NCBI RefSeq assembly: GCF_002210225.1 | Contig: NZ_MWUJ01000009.1 | Span: 1-64,000, forward strand | Length of the DNA stretch: 64,000 nucleotides | Direction of reading: 5' to 3' | Origin: Geofilum rhodophaeum | GTDB taxonomy: Bacteria > Bacteroidota > Bacteroidia > Bacteroidales > Marinilabiliaceae | Shown here: piece after piece, positions 26,069-33,565 of the stretch | Position numbering within the stretch: position 1 is the stretch's first letter | Layout: each line of letters opens with the position of its first letter | Notes under the pieces: generated by a model | The model's input: the letters and a program-made list of their open reading frames with translations, nothing else | What the model was told of the DNA's origin: nothing | Databases searched by the model: none | Program-made: the position numbers and the translations under genes

Positions 26069-27520
26069 CTAACGATTTATGCCACTGAGCAAATGCTCAA
26101 TAATCTTGGTATAAAGTTTTTCACCCATAATGCTGTCTTCAACTCCGCCGTCGATGTTGGGGTTGTCGTTGACCTCAATGACATAGGCCTTGCCGTCGAC
26201 TTCCTTTACATCTACCCCATAAAGGCCATTGCCGATGAGTCGGGTGGCCTTTAAGGCGGTTTCTATAATATAAGCGGGGACTTGATCGATGGGAAAAATA
26301 TCGAAGGTGCCGCTCACGTCGTTCTTTTTACGACTGCCCCAATTGTATATTTGCCAGTGGTCCTTGGCCATGTAGTATTTGCAGACGAAGAGCACCTCAT
26401 TATTGAGGACCCCTACCCGCCAGTCGTAGGAGGTGGGCAAAAATTCCTGGGCAATTATCAGGTCGGATACTTTCACCATCTCTTTGACTTTGAGCCGCAT
26501 TTCTTCGGGGGTGTTGACTTTAACTACGCCCTGCGAAAAGGACGAGTCGGGCAGTTTCAATACGCAGGGAAATCCGAGCTTCTTCTCTACTCCTTTGTGG
26601 TTTTCGCTGTGAATGATGATGGTGCGCGGTGTGGGTATGCGGTTGAGACTGAGCAGCTCGGCCAAATAGACCTTGTTGGCGCAGCGCAGTATCGACTCGG
26701 GCGAATCGATCACTGCCAGGCCCTCTCGCTGGGCGCGGCGCGACATGCGGTAGGTGTGGTGGTTGACCGAAGTAGTTTCACGTATAAAAAGGGCATCGAA
26801 TTCGGAAAGGCGACTGTAATCGTCCTTGCCAATCAACTCGACGTAGCAGCCCAACTTTTCTGCTGCATCCACAAAGTGATTCAAGGCCTTTTTGTTGGAG
26901 GGGGCCGACTTTTCCTCAGGGTTCACCAAAATGGCCAAATCGTAGCGGTACTTATCGACTCGGGCCTTATCGTAGCGCTTCAACTGCAGGTATTGCTCGG
27001 CAAACTGGTTTACAAAAGGGATGTGGTGCTCGGGGATTTCCTTAAAGGGAATGGTTTTGGCCGAGGACAGTTCCCACTTTTTACCGTCGTTAACGAAGCG
27101 GGCCCGCAAAAGCGGGGCCTGAAAGAGCTTATACAGTTCGCGGGCCAGCTTGTCGTATTGGGGCGACAGGTTGTGGGCAAAGTACACGCTCAGGATGAAC
27201 TCTTTGGAACGGATGTGCTTCAGTGTCTTCTGAATGAGGGCGTCCTGCTCTTCCGAAATGGACTTAACTATGGCCTGGGCCTTTAAGTCAAGCAGGTTTT
27301 TTACCGAAGGGATGACTTTTTGTCCCCGTGCCGCGGCCAGCAGCGACACGTAATAGCCGCGGGTTTGATAGGCGTAATCGTAGCAGAGATTAAAAACTCT
27401 GGCGTTTTTCATTTTGGCATACTTCTCGTCTTCGAGATAGGCCTTGGGCGAAATCACCTCTACCCCTGGTACATCCAGCGTCCATTTTTGCGGATGATTG
27501 ATTACAATCAGTTTCTTCAT
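26069..27520 (-). CDS. RimK-like ATP-grasp ligase with N-terminal RLAN-type domain
   Basis: 483 residues. The first half (about 1-190) is an extra domain found before ATP-grasp in this RimK subgroup (starting KKLIVINHPQKW; CYDYAYQTRGYYVS). The ATP-grasp part begins around residue 200: LFIRETTSVNHHTYRMSRRA, LGFPCVLKLPDSSFSQGVVKV, IIAQEFLPTSYDWRVGVL, and the metal-site end YVIEVNDNPNIDGGVED. RimK-type enzymes add amino acids, often glutamate, to a carboxylate. It lies 14 bp after a C39-like peptidase gene and 5 bp before the GCS2 ligase gene. Confidence 0.88.
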   Translation of the reverse strand: MKKLIVINHPQKWTLDVPGVEVISPKAYLEDEKYAKMKNARVFNLCYDYAYQTRGYYVSLLAAARGQKVIPSVKNLLDLKAQAIVKSISEEQDALIQKTLKHIRSKEFILSVYFAHNLSPQYDKLARELYKLFQAPLLRARFVNDGKKWELSSAKTIPFKEIPEHHIPFVNQFAEQYLQLKRYDKARVDKYRYDLAILVNPEEKSAPSNKKALNHFVDAAEKLGCYVELIGKDDYSRLSEFDALFIRETTSVNHHTYRMSRRAQREGLAVIDSPESILRCANKVYLAELLSLNRIPTPRTIIIHSENHKGVEKKLGFPCVLKLPDSSFSQGVVKVNTPEEMRLKVKEMVKVSDLIIAQEFLPTSYDWRVGVLNNEVLFVCKYYMAKDHWQIYNWGSRKKNDVSGTFDIFPIDQVPAYIIETALKATRLIGNGLYGVDVKEVDGKAYVIEVNDNPNIDGGVEDSIMGEKLYTKIIEHLLSGINR

Positions 27521-27534
27521 TACGACTAAAAAAG

Positions 27535-28245
27535 CTATAAGTGTTGTGGTTGAACAATGAGCATGTTGGCATCGTAGGTAACAATGCCCAAAAGAATGGC
27601 ATTTAAGAGACGATTCAGGGGAACATCGTAATAACTCTGCCCGGCCAGGGGATTCTCTTTGTAGGGGTCGGCCACAAAAACCGTATCGTCCTGCATCCCG
27701 CTCAGCACGACAAAGTGCCCCATGGGCTCGCCGCGCAGGTCGTCGAAGACCGACTGGTTTTTGCGGTTGGTGTACTCGCGGGTTGAATCGTAGAGATAGG
27801 TGGCACTGAGTCCCGTTAGTATGGGTGTGCCCTTGCTTAAATAGCGCTTTAACAAGTCGGGCTGCAAATCTTCGAACAGTATTTTACCGCCCAGTTTAAG
27901 AAAACTCTGATAGGCCCGTGTAGCCTGGGTAAACTTCTTCCCTTGTTTAAACTGCAGTTGCTGCTCCAACTTCTCAATTAGGGCCGGATTAGAAAGTTGC
28001 TTCCAATCGGGATCGAACATTTTGAGGTTGTAACTGTAAATGGTCGCCTCAAAACCCCGCTGCAGGGCATCAATGCCCAACATAACGGCCAGGGTTCCGC
28101 CGCCTTCGAGCGATTTGACCGAAGCAATCACTTCGGTCAAATCAAGCACGTTTCCGTAGTAGGTGTAAACGGCATGGAGACTGGTGGGACCACAGGTTAT
28201 GTCGTCGGGCTGGGCTAAAATCCGGAGGTGTTTGGGTGCTTGCAT
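27535..28245 (-). CDS. C39-like papain-fold peptidase
   Basis: 236 residues, no signal peptide. Candidate triad: Cys18 in QPDDITCGPTSL (with Gln12 as oxyanion residue), His177 in MGHFVVLSG, and Asp193 in VADPY. This matches the peptidase_C39-like fold that in bacteriocin transporters cuts after double-Gly leaders, here free of any ABC transporter. A similar domain, sometimes fused to a GNAT, occurs next to RimK-like genes elsewhere. First gene of the four-gene operon. Predicted to process a peptide or isopeptide made by the downstream ligases, or to release it. Confidence 0.8.
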   Translation of the reverse strand: MQAPKHLRILAQPDDITCGPTSLHAVYTYYGNVLDLTEVIASVKSLEGGGTLAVMLGIDALQRGFEATIYSYNLKMFDPDWKQLSNPALIEKLEQQLQFKQGKKFTQATRAYQSFLKLGGKILFEDLQPDLLKRYLSKGTPILTGLSATYLYDSTREYTNRKNQSVFDDLRGEPMGHFVVLSGMQDDTVFVADPYKENPLAGQSYYDVPLNRLLNAILLGIVTYDANMLIVQPQHL

Positions 28246-28325
28246 AAGACGCGATTTAACGAATCAAATGAACGACTTTTTTTGATTTGCTGTTCGTACC
28301 TTGCCCATTATTTTGCACAAATTTC

Positions 28326-28333
28326 TATTTTTG
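28326..28333 (+). promoter_or_regulatory. -7 box of rsmE
   Basis: TATTTTTG matches TAnnTTTG; start of transcription expected near 28340, about 18 nt before ATG 28358. A TTG about 22 nt upstream may be the -33 element. Confidence 0.55.
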
Positions 28334-28357
28334 TGTAAACCCCTTGTTTTATAAGCC

Positions 28358-29056
28358 ATGCAACTGTTTTACGAACCAAGTATTGCCGACAATGGCGGCC
28401 TGCTCTCTGCCGAAGAATCGGCACACTGCATAAGGGTGTTGCGCCACCGTGAGGGCGATCTCATTTGGGTACTCGATGGGCAGGGCAAGCGCTATGCTGC
28501 CCGCATCATAGTCGCCTCACCCAAGGCCTGCGCCGTGCAAATTGAGTCTGTGGAAGAAGCGCCCGCCTTCCCTGCGGCCTGCCACCTGGCGGTGGCCCCC
28601 ACCAAAAACATCGACCGCATGGAGTGGCTGCTGGAGAAAAGCACCGAAATTGGTCTGGCGAGCATTACCCCCCTGTTGTGTAAAAATTCGGAACGCAAGG
28701 TATTGAAACCAGAACGCCTGGAAAAAATTCTTACTGCCGCCACCAAGCAGTCGGGCGACTTCTGGCGGCCACAGCTGCAGCCCTTAACTCCCTTAAAAGA
28801 ATTTCTGAATCAAGACTTTGCGGGCGACCGCTTTGTGGCGCATTGTGGCGACGGGCGCGAGGGGCATTTGAAGAATTTGGTGCGTGCGGGACGACCGGTG
28901 CAAATATTAATTGGGCCCGAAGGCGACTTTAGGCCCGATGAAATTGAACTGGCCCTGCAGAAAGGTTTTATTCCGGTAAGTCTGGGTACCAAAAGACTGC
29001 GAACGGAGACGGCTGCGCTGGCAGCCTGTCACATTGTGCGCTTGCTCAATGAATGA
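28358..29056 (+). CDS. rsmE: 16S rRNA (uracil-1498 N3) methyltransferase RsmE
   Basis: 232 residues. SPOUT-class enzyme methylating U1498 of 16S rRNA. An N-terminal PUA-like domain contains HCIRVLRHREGDLI. The knot-forming SAM site is in the C-terminal third: ILIGPEGDFRPDEIELA, then SLGTKRLRTETAALAA. KNIDRMEWLLEKSTEIGLA in the middle is another family block. A single gene behind its own promoter, divergent from the C39-like operon. Confidence 0.95.
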   Translation: MQLFYEPSIADNGGLLSAEESAHCIRVLRHREGDLIWVLDGQGKRYAARIIVASPKACAVQIESVEEAPAFPAACHLAVAPTKNIDRMEWLLEKSTEIGLASITPLLCKNSERKVLKPERLEKILTAATKQSGDFWRPQLQPLTPLKEFLNQDFAGDRFVAHCGDGREGHLKNLVRAGRPVQILIGPEGDFRPDEIELALQKGFIPVSLGTKRLRTETAALAACHIVRLLNE

Positions 29057-29087
29057 GCACATGCTGCAATAAAATAAAGTTGGGAGC

Positions 29088-29486
29088 CTATAAATAATCG
29101 CTGAGTTTCTTCCCCACCATGTAATCCCTTATTTCGAGAGAGACTTTGTGCGAGAGATCCCCCATAAGACAGGAGCCAAAGGGACAGACCTCCTTGTCGC
29201 CGGGACAGCTTTGTACCACAAACTTGCCTTCTATGGCCTCATAAATATCGAGTAAAGTCAGTTCCTCCGGCGCCATGCGCAGGGTAAAACCTCCTGCTGG
29301 TCCCCGATTCGATGAAATAAAACCTTCTTTGGCGAGCCTTTGAAGAATTTTTGCCACATGGTGTCTCGAGCTGAAAATTCTCTCGGCGATTTGCCCCACA
29401 TTGAGTGTTTCATTAGAGCGTGCAATCAACACCATGCTGTGCAAACCAATTGTGGCGGCTTCAGAAAGGGCTACGATACTGGACAT
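29088..29486 (-). CDS. Rrf2-family regulator with three cysteines
   Basis: 132 residues. Winged helix-turn-helix of the Rrf2/IscR family: LNVGQIAERIFSSRHHVAKILQ recognition region (residues 28-49), wing NRGPAGGFTLR (60-70). Cys94, Cys101 and Cys106 form a C-x6-C-x4-C cluster that probably binds an Fe-S centre, as in IscR and NsrR where spacing is slightly different. It may therefore sense redox state or NO. The gene has its own -7 box; the convergent neighbour is rsmE and the gene upstream is pfp. No isc or suf genes are in the window. Confidence 0.85.
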   Translation of the reverse strand: MSSIVALSEAATIGLHSMVLIARSNETLNVGQIAERIFSSRHHVAKILQRLAKEGFISSNRGPAGGFTLRMAPEELTLLDIYEAIEGKFVVQSCPGDKEVCPFGSCLMGDLSHKVSLEIRDYMVGKKLSDYL

Positions 29487-29519
29487 GACGATTAAAATTG
29501 TTTAAGCTTTATAGCCTTG

Positions 29520-29527
29520 CAAATATA
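29520..29527 (-). promoter_or_regulatory. -7 box of the Rrf2 gene
   Basis: Minus strand TATATTTG matches TAnnTTTG and lies 34 nt before ATG 29486. Rrf2 regulators often bind their own promoter, but no clear operator was identified. Confidence 0.55.
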
Positions 29528-29590
29528 CAAAAAAGCCCTGCTTAATGGACGAATACCAATATTTTTAGTTTAGATCCCGTACTTAACAGA

Positions 29591-29624
29591 AACGGGGACT
29601 GTCGCTTAGGCGGCAGTCCCCGTT
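29591..29624 (-). terminator. Strong hairpin after pfp
   Basis: AACGGGGACTGTCGC (29591-29605) pairs with GCGGCAGTCCCCGTT (29610-29624) over 15 bp with one G-U, loop of 4. On the minus strand it is followed by TTCTGTT, a weak T tract. It starts 21 bp after the pfp stop. Confidence 0.65.
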
Positions 29625-29644
29625 GGTAACATATCATTCAAGGC

Positions 29645-31294
29645 TTACTTGCTCTGCTCCAATTGCAGGGTGTAAGTGGTGATGTCGCTCACTGAGGCGG
29701 GACCAAAATACTGGATGGGACCGGGATAGAGGTAGCGGGTGTTCAAGGCCCAATCCTCACGGTTCTCCACCAATTTGCCAAAAGGCTTACCTTTCAGGTC
29801 AACCAGCGCTTTCTGAATAACAGGCTTCATGGCACCGTGACGCTTTTCCATATTCATCATCATGGTGATGGGGGCACCACCGGGCAACCACTGATCAGCC
29901 GGCTTGGTCAGATTCTTCACCGAAGCCATATAGCCGGTCTTGCCCTCTGAAATCAACAAAGAAGCGGTATAACCCAGCGAGAAGCAATAATCGGCATCAA
30001 AGTTAGATGGCGTGGCACAGCGTCCCTCGTAACCGAAGAAGTGGGCCTGACCAGAGAATTTCCCGTCGAATTCACCCGCCTTCTTTCTTTTCTTCAATTT
30101 GGACTTAACCATGTCGATCAAAAGTTTCTCTGTCTCAATCATGGAAACCTGTACGTTGCCGTGCGGGTCGCGGTCGAGCATCAACTGGTTGGCAAAACTG
30201 TTGGGGAGACTGGCAAATACTTCAGCCGAATCGGCAGCAAGTTTGGTGGCTACGAAATCGCGACGGTCGCGGTTTGTTTCCAAAACGGTAACCTCTGCCT
30301 CATGACGGGCCAAAATATCGTTCAGCTCGGCAATCAACTTCTTCATGGCAGGCACAAACTCCACAACGCCTTCGGGAATCAAGACGGTACCAAAATTAAG
30401 TCCCTTGGCGGCACGCTTGGCCACAACGTCGGCAATTTCAGTCACCAGCTCATCCAGGGTCATGCCCTTCTGCTCCACCTCCTCTGAAATGATGGTGATG
30501 TTGGGCTGCGTTTCCAGGGCACATTCCAAACAGATGTGTGAAGCCGAGCGCCCCATCAGACGAATGAAGTGATAATATTTTTTGGCCGAATTGGCATCGC
30601 GCTGGATGTTACCAATGAGCTCGCTGTATGTTTTACAGGCAGTATCAAAACCGAAGGAAGTCTCTACTACTTCGTTTTTAAGGTCGCCATCGATGGTCTT
30701 GGGTACACCAATCACCTGAATACCCGATTTCTTTTGCGCAAAATACTCTGCCAAAACGCAGGCATTGGTATTGGAGTCGTCGCCACCAATAATAACGAGT
30801 GCGTTTACGCCCAGCTTTTGGCAGTTTTCAATCACCTTGTCAAACTGTTCGGTCTCTTCCAGTTTGGTACGGCCGGAACCTATAATGTCAAAACCACCGG
30901 TATTGCGGTATTCATCAACGATTTCGGCAGTCAGCTCTACATACTGGTTTTCCACAAGTCCACTGGGACCACCCAAAAAGCCATACAGCTTGTTTCCGCT
31001 GTTGCAAGCTTTTAAGCCATCGAACAAACCGGAAATCACGTTATGTCCACCAGGGGCCTGACCACCGGAAAGAATAACACCGACTTTGTAAGCCGGATAG
31101 GTTTTTGCGGTATCGCTGCCTTCAAAAGTAAGAACCGGCATGGCGTAGGTGTTGGGAAACATTTTCTCAATCTCTGCCTGATCGGCAACCGACTGGGTTT
31201 TATTTCCTTCCACAATTTTTACGGCACCCTTGAAGGATGCAGGCATTTTGGGAAGGTAACTTTCACGAGCTACTTGTAGTGGACTCTTTAACAT
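29645..31294 (-). CDS. pfp: Diphosphate-fructose-6-phosphate 1-phosphotransferase (PPi-type PFK)
   Basis: 549 residues, the long plant/Bacteroides type. Reversible phosphorylation of fructose 6-phosphate using pyrophosphate in glycolysis or gluconeogenesis. GGDDS at 170-174 marks the PPi type (ATP enzymes have GGDGS), followed by PKTIDGDLKN, and FGFDTACKTYSELIGNI. Early Gly-rich GVILSGGQAPGGHN is the phosphate loop. A long C-terminal part (LLISEGKTGYMA, PGPIQYFGP) is also typical. No other glycolytic gene is nearby. Confidence 0.95.
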   Translation of the reverse strand: MLKSPLQVARESYLPKMPASFKGAVKIVEGNKTQSVADQAEIEKMFPNTYAMPVLTFEGSDTAKTYPAYKVGVILSGGQAPGGHNVISGLFDGLKACNSGNKLYGFLGGPSGLVENQYVELTAEIVDEYRNTGGFDIIGSGRTKLEETEQFDKVIENCQKLGVNALVIIGGDDSNTNACVLAEYFAQKKSGIQVIGVPKTIDGDLKNEVVETSFGFDTACKTYSELIGNIQRDANSAKKYYHFIRLMGRSASHICLECALETQPNITIISEEVEQKGMTLDELVTEIADVVAKRAAKGLNFGTVLIPEGVVEFVPAMKKLIAELNDILARHEAEVTVLETNRDRRDFVATKLAADSAEVFASLPNSFANQLMLDRDPHGNVQVSMIETEKLLIDMVKSKLKKRKKAGEFDGKFSGQAHFFGYEGRCATPSNFDADYCFSLGYTASLLISEGKTGYMASVKNLTKPADQWLPGGAPITMMMNMEKRHGAMKPVIQKALVDLKGKPFGKLVENREDWALNTRYLYPGPIQYFGPASVSDITTYTLQLEQSK

Positions 31295-31492
31295 TGAAAG
31301 GTGTTTTAATGGTTATGTGTACAAATAATTGATTCAGAATGGTGTATTTGCAACAAAAAAGGACTTAGTTACAAAGCACCTGCAAATTTGAGAATATTTT
31401 TTCAAACATAAAAAACTGAAGTCTTAATAATTATGAATTGTAAGCATTCGTGCGAATCGGCTTTCTTATCCGGTTTATTGCAGGCTTTTTTA

Positions 31493-31500
31493 TATCTTTG
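31493..31500 (+). promoter_or_regulatory. -7 box of the GT2 gene
   Basis: TATCTTTG matches TAnnTTTG, 25 nt before ATG 31526. The 231-bp region between this gene and pfp shows no other clear element. Confidence 0.55.
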
Positions 31501-31525
31501 AAGGCAATCAGAAAACCAGAACAGC

Positions 31526-32518
31526 ATGCCGCTTTTTTCAATCATAATACCGGTCTACAACCGCCCGGAAGAATTACAGGAATTATTCGAAAGCATCGAC
31601 AAGCAAAGCTTTCGTGATTTTGAAGTGGTTGTGGTGGAGGACGGATCTGTAAAAAAAAGTGATCAGCTGGTAAATGCTTATACCGAAAAATTTTCAACGC
31701 AATATCTTTATCAGGAAAACAAGGGCCCGGGACTGGCGCGTAACAACGGGGCGGGTTGTGCCTCGGGGCGTTGGTTGCTGTTTTTAGACTCAGACTGTCT
31801 GCTCCCCGAAGACTATTTGGCGCTGGTGGCTGAGGAGGTGGCCAGCGAGGACTTCGATTGCTTTGGGGGGCCGGATAAAGCGCACCCTTCTTTCAATACC
31901 ATTCAAAAGGCCATAGGTTATGCCATGAGCAGCGTGCTGACCACCGGAGGTATTCGGGGGGCCCGGGAGAAACTGGATGTTTTTTACCCACGCAGCTACA
32001 ATTTGGCTGTCAGAAACAGTGTTTTCCACAGCTTGGGCGGCTTTTCAAATATGCGTTTTGGCGAGGATCTGGACTTTAGTATGCGCCTGCTTGAAAAGGG
32101 GTATTCAACACGACTCATTAAACCGGCTTTTGTTTACCACAAAAGACGCAATAATTTCCGCTCCTTTTTCAAACAGATATACAACTCCGGGATTGCCCGC
32201 ATTAATCTGGACTTAAGGCATCCCGGCACCTTAAAACCGGTGCACTGGCTGCCTGCGCTCTTTGTAATGGGCCATTTGGCCCTGCTCCTCCTGGCTTTCG
32301 TAAATCCAGCCTGCCTTTTGCTTCTGTTGGTGGTGCCTTTAATTGTTTTTAGTCATGCGCGCTACGAAACGGGTAATGGCAAAACAGCCTTGTGGGCAGT
32401 GCCGGCTGCTTTAACGCAGACTTTCGCTTATGGACTGGGATTTTTAGAAGCATTTATTACGCGCAAAATAATGGGAAGAAAGGAGTTCCAGGCTTTCAGT
32501 AAAAACTTCTATAAATAA
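31526..32518 (+). CDS. GT2 glycosyltransferase with C-terminal membrane segments
   Basis: 330 residues. GT-A catalytic domain 1-235: IIIPVYNRPEEL, VVVVEDGS, then LFLDSDCLLPEDY holding the metal-binding DSD, and FGEDLDFSMRLLEKGY (the ED acceptor motif). Two hydrophobic segments at about 240-275 (LPALFVMGHLALLLLAFV and LLLLLVVPLIVF) and an amphipathic third anchor it in the membrane. It works alone in this region, not linked to a polysaccharide operon. Acceptor and donor are unknown. Confidence 0.83.
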   Translation: MPLFSIIIPVYNRPEELQELFESIDKQSFRDFEVVVVEDGSVKKSDQLVNAYTEKFSTQYLYQENKGPGLARNNGAGCASGRWLLFLDSDCLLPEDYLALVAEEVASEDFDCFGGPDKAHPSFNTIQKAIGYAMSSVLTTGGIRGAREKLDVFYPRSYNLAVRNSVFHSLGGFSNMRFGEDLDFSMRLLEKGYSTRLIKPAFVYHKRRNNFRSFFKQIYNSGIARINLDLRHPGTLKPVHWLPALFVMGHLALLLLAFVNPACLLLLLVVPLIVFSHARYETGNGKTALWAVPAALTQTFAYGLGFLEAFITRKIMGRKEFQAFSKNFYK

Positions 32519-32519
32519 A

Positions 32520-32541
32520 CCGGGCCCTAATTACGGGCCCT
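32520..32541. terminator. GGGCCC hairpin at the end of convergent genes
   Basis: Two self-complementary GGGCCC blocks (32522-32527 and 32535-32540) form a 6-bp GC stem with a 7-nt loop. On the minus strand TTTATTT follows, so it probably ends the 61-residue gene, whose stop codon lies in the loop; it may act for the GT2 gene too. Confidence 0.5.
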
Positions 32542-32712
32542 GCGCATACGCTCCATGCGTGCAATTTTGTATTTGAGTTTACGCATTACTTCGGCTGAGG
32601 GGGTTGGAAACAGATTGCGGAGTTCTTCGTCCGTCAGGGGCAACAGCATCTTTCTGTACTGTTTACCTTTTCTGTTAAGTAGCTCAAGCTGTCCTTCGGT
32701 AGAATATTTCAT
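32527..32712 (-). CDS. Small basic protein of unknown function
   Basis: 61 residues, strongly basic: starts MKYSTEGQLELLNRKGKQY, contains LLPLTDEELRNLFPTPSAEVM, and ends in an Arg-rich helix (RMERMRRARN). Codon use looks like that of real genes and the terminator overlaps its stop. It follows the ECF sigma gene by 60 bp on the same strand. The LxDEELRxLFPxPS block suggests a folded conserved motif. I do not recognise a family; binding to nucleic acid is possible from charge only. Confidence 0.55.
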   Translation of the reverse strand: MKYSTEGQLELLNRKGKQYRKMLLPLTDEELRNLFPTPSAEVMRKLKYKIARMERMRRARN

Positions 32713-32772
32713 GCAAATTTGGCGCTAATCTTCTTCTTAAACGCCAAAAACCACTGCTTAGTATGTTTCTTA

Positions 32773-33366
32773 TTAAAAAACCGAAAGACTGCAAGAGCGT
32801 TCCTCCATCATTCTGCGTAAGTTAATCAGTGCATAGCGCATACGGCCCAGGGCGGTATTTATGCTCACATTGGTCTCGTCGGCAATTTCTTTAAAGCTCA
32901 ATCCCATATAATGGCGCATCTTTACCACTTCGCGCTGATTATCGGGCAGCAGTTCTACAAGTTCCGACACATCCTTCAACACCTCCTCCATCACCATTTG
33001 GTCTTCAATGGTCTGGTCTGAGTAGCGGGGATGATTGAACAAATCGCGTGCATGATCGTCGTTGTAAACCACCGGAAAATGTTTCTGACGCCGAAAATGG
33101 TCGATGATTAAATTGTGGGCAATACGCATCACCCAGGACACAAAACGCCCGTTCTCGGCGTAGCGCCCGTCCTGCAGGGTATGGTACACTTTCACAAAAG
33201 CATCCTGAAAAAGATCCTCGGCGAGTTCCTCCTTACGTACCATCATAAAAATATAGGCGTACACCTTTTGCTTGTGTCGTTCGAGCAACACATCAAAGCA
33301 TTTCTTTTTACCGGAAACGAAACTTTTTACAAGTTCTTCGTCCGACAGCTTGATTAAATCTGTCAT
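32773..33366 (-). CDS. ECF-type RNA polymerase sigma factor
   Basis: 197 residues. Sigma region 2: AEDLFQDAFVKVYHTLQDG and FVSWVMRIAHNLIIDHFRRQ; region 4: ELLPDNQREVVKMRHYMGLSFKEIADETNVSINTALGRM, read here by its key parts (LPDNQREV, EIADE, NTALGR). There is a 40-residue linker between. No anti-sigma or FecR-like gene is next to it, so control is not apparent from context. The protein ends with SCSLSVF. A minus-strand gene divergent from uvrA. Confidence 0.9.
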   Translation of the reverse strand: MTDLIKLSDEELVKSFVSGKKKCFDVLLERHKQKVYAYIFMMVRKEELAEDLFQDAFVKVYHTLQDGRYAENGRFVSWVMRIAHNLIIDHFRRQKHFPVVYNDDHARDLFNHPRYSDQTIEDQMVMEEVLKDVSELVELLPDNQREVVKMRHYMGLSFKEIADETNVSINTALGRMRYALINLRRMMEERSCSLSVF

Positions 33367-33529
33367 AACAAATCTGAATAGATAACTTGTAAACCTGTTT
33401 CAATAGGCAATGGTGTTTTAAAGTTTGAGACCACGAATAAATAAAAAAATGTCAACAAAAACAAATATTACCTCACAATAATACTTTTTGCAGTAAACGA
33501 CGAGGCGTTCACAAATGGATTTTGTTTGG

Positions 33530-33537
33530 TATCTTTG
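33530..33537 (+). promoter_or_regulatory. -7 box of uvrA
   Basis: TATCTTTG matches TAnnTTTG, 28 nt before ATG 33566. It lies within the longest open frame that begins at 33515, showing that the shorter start is right. No LexA-like site was recognised. Confidence 0.6.
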
Positions 33538-33565
33538 CACAAAATCATTTGAAGCATCCTACACT

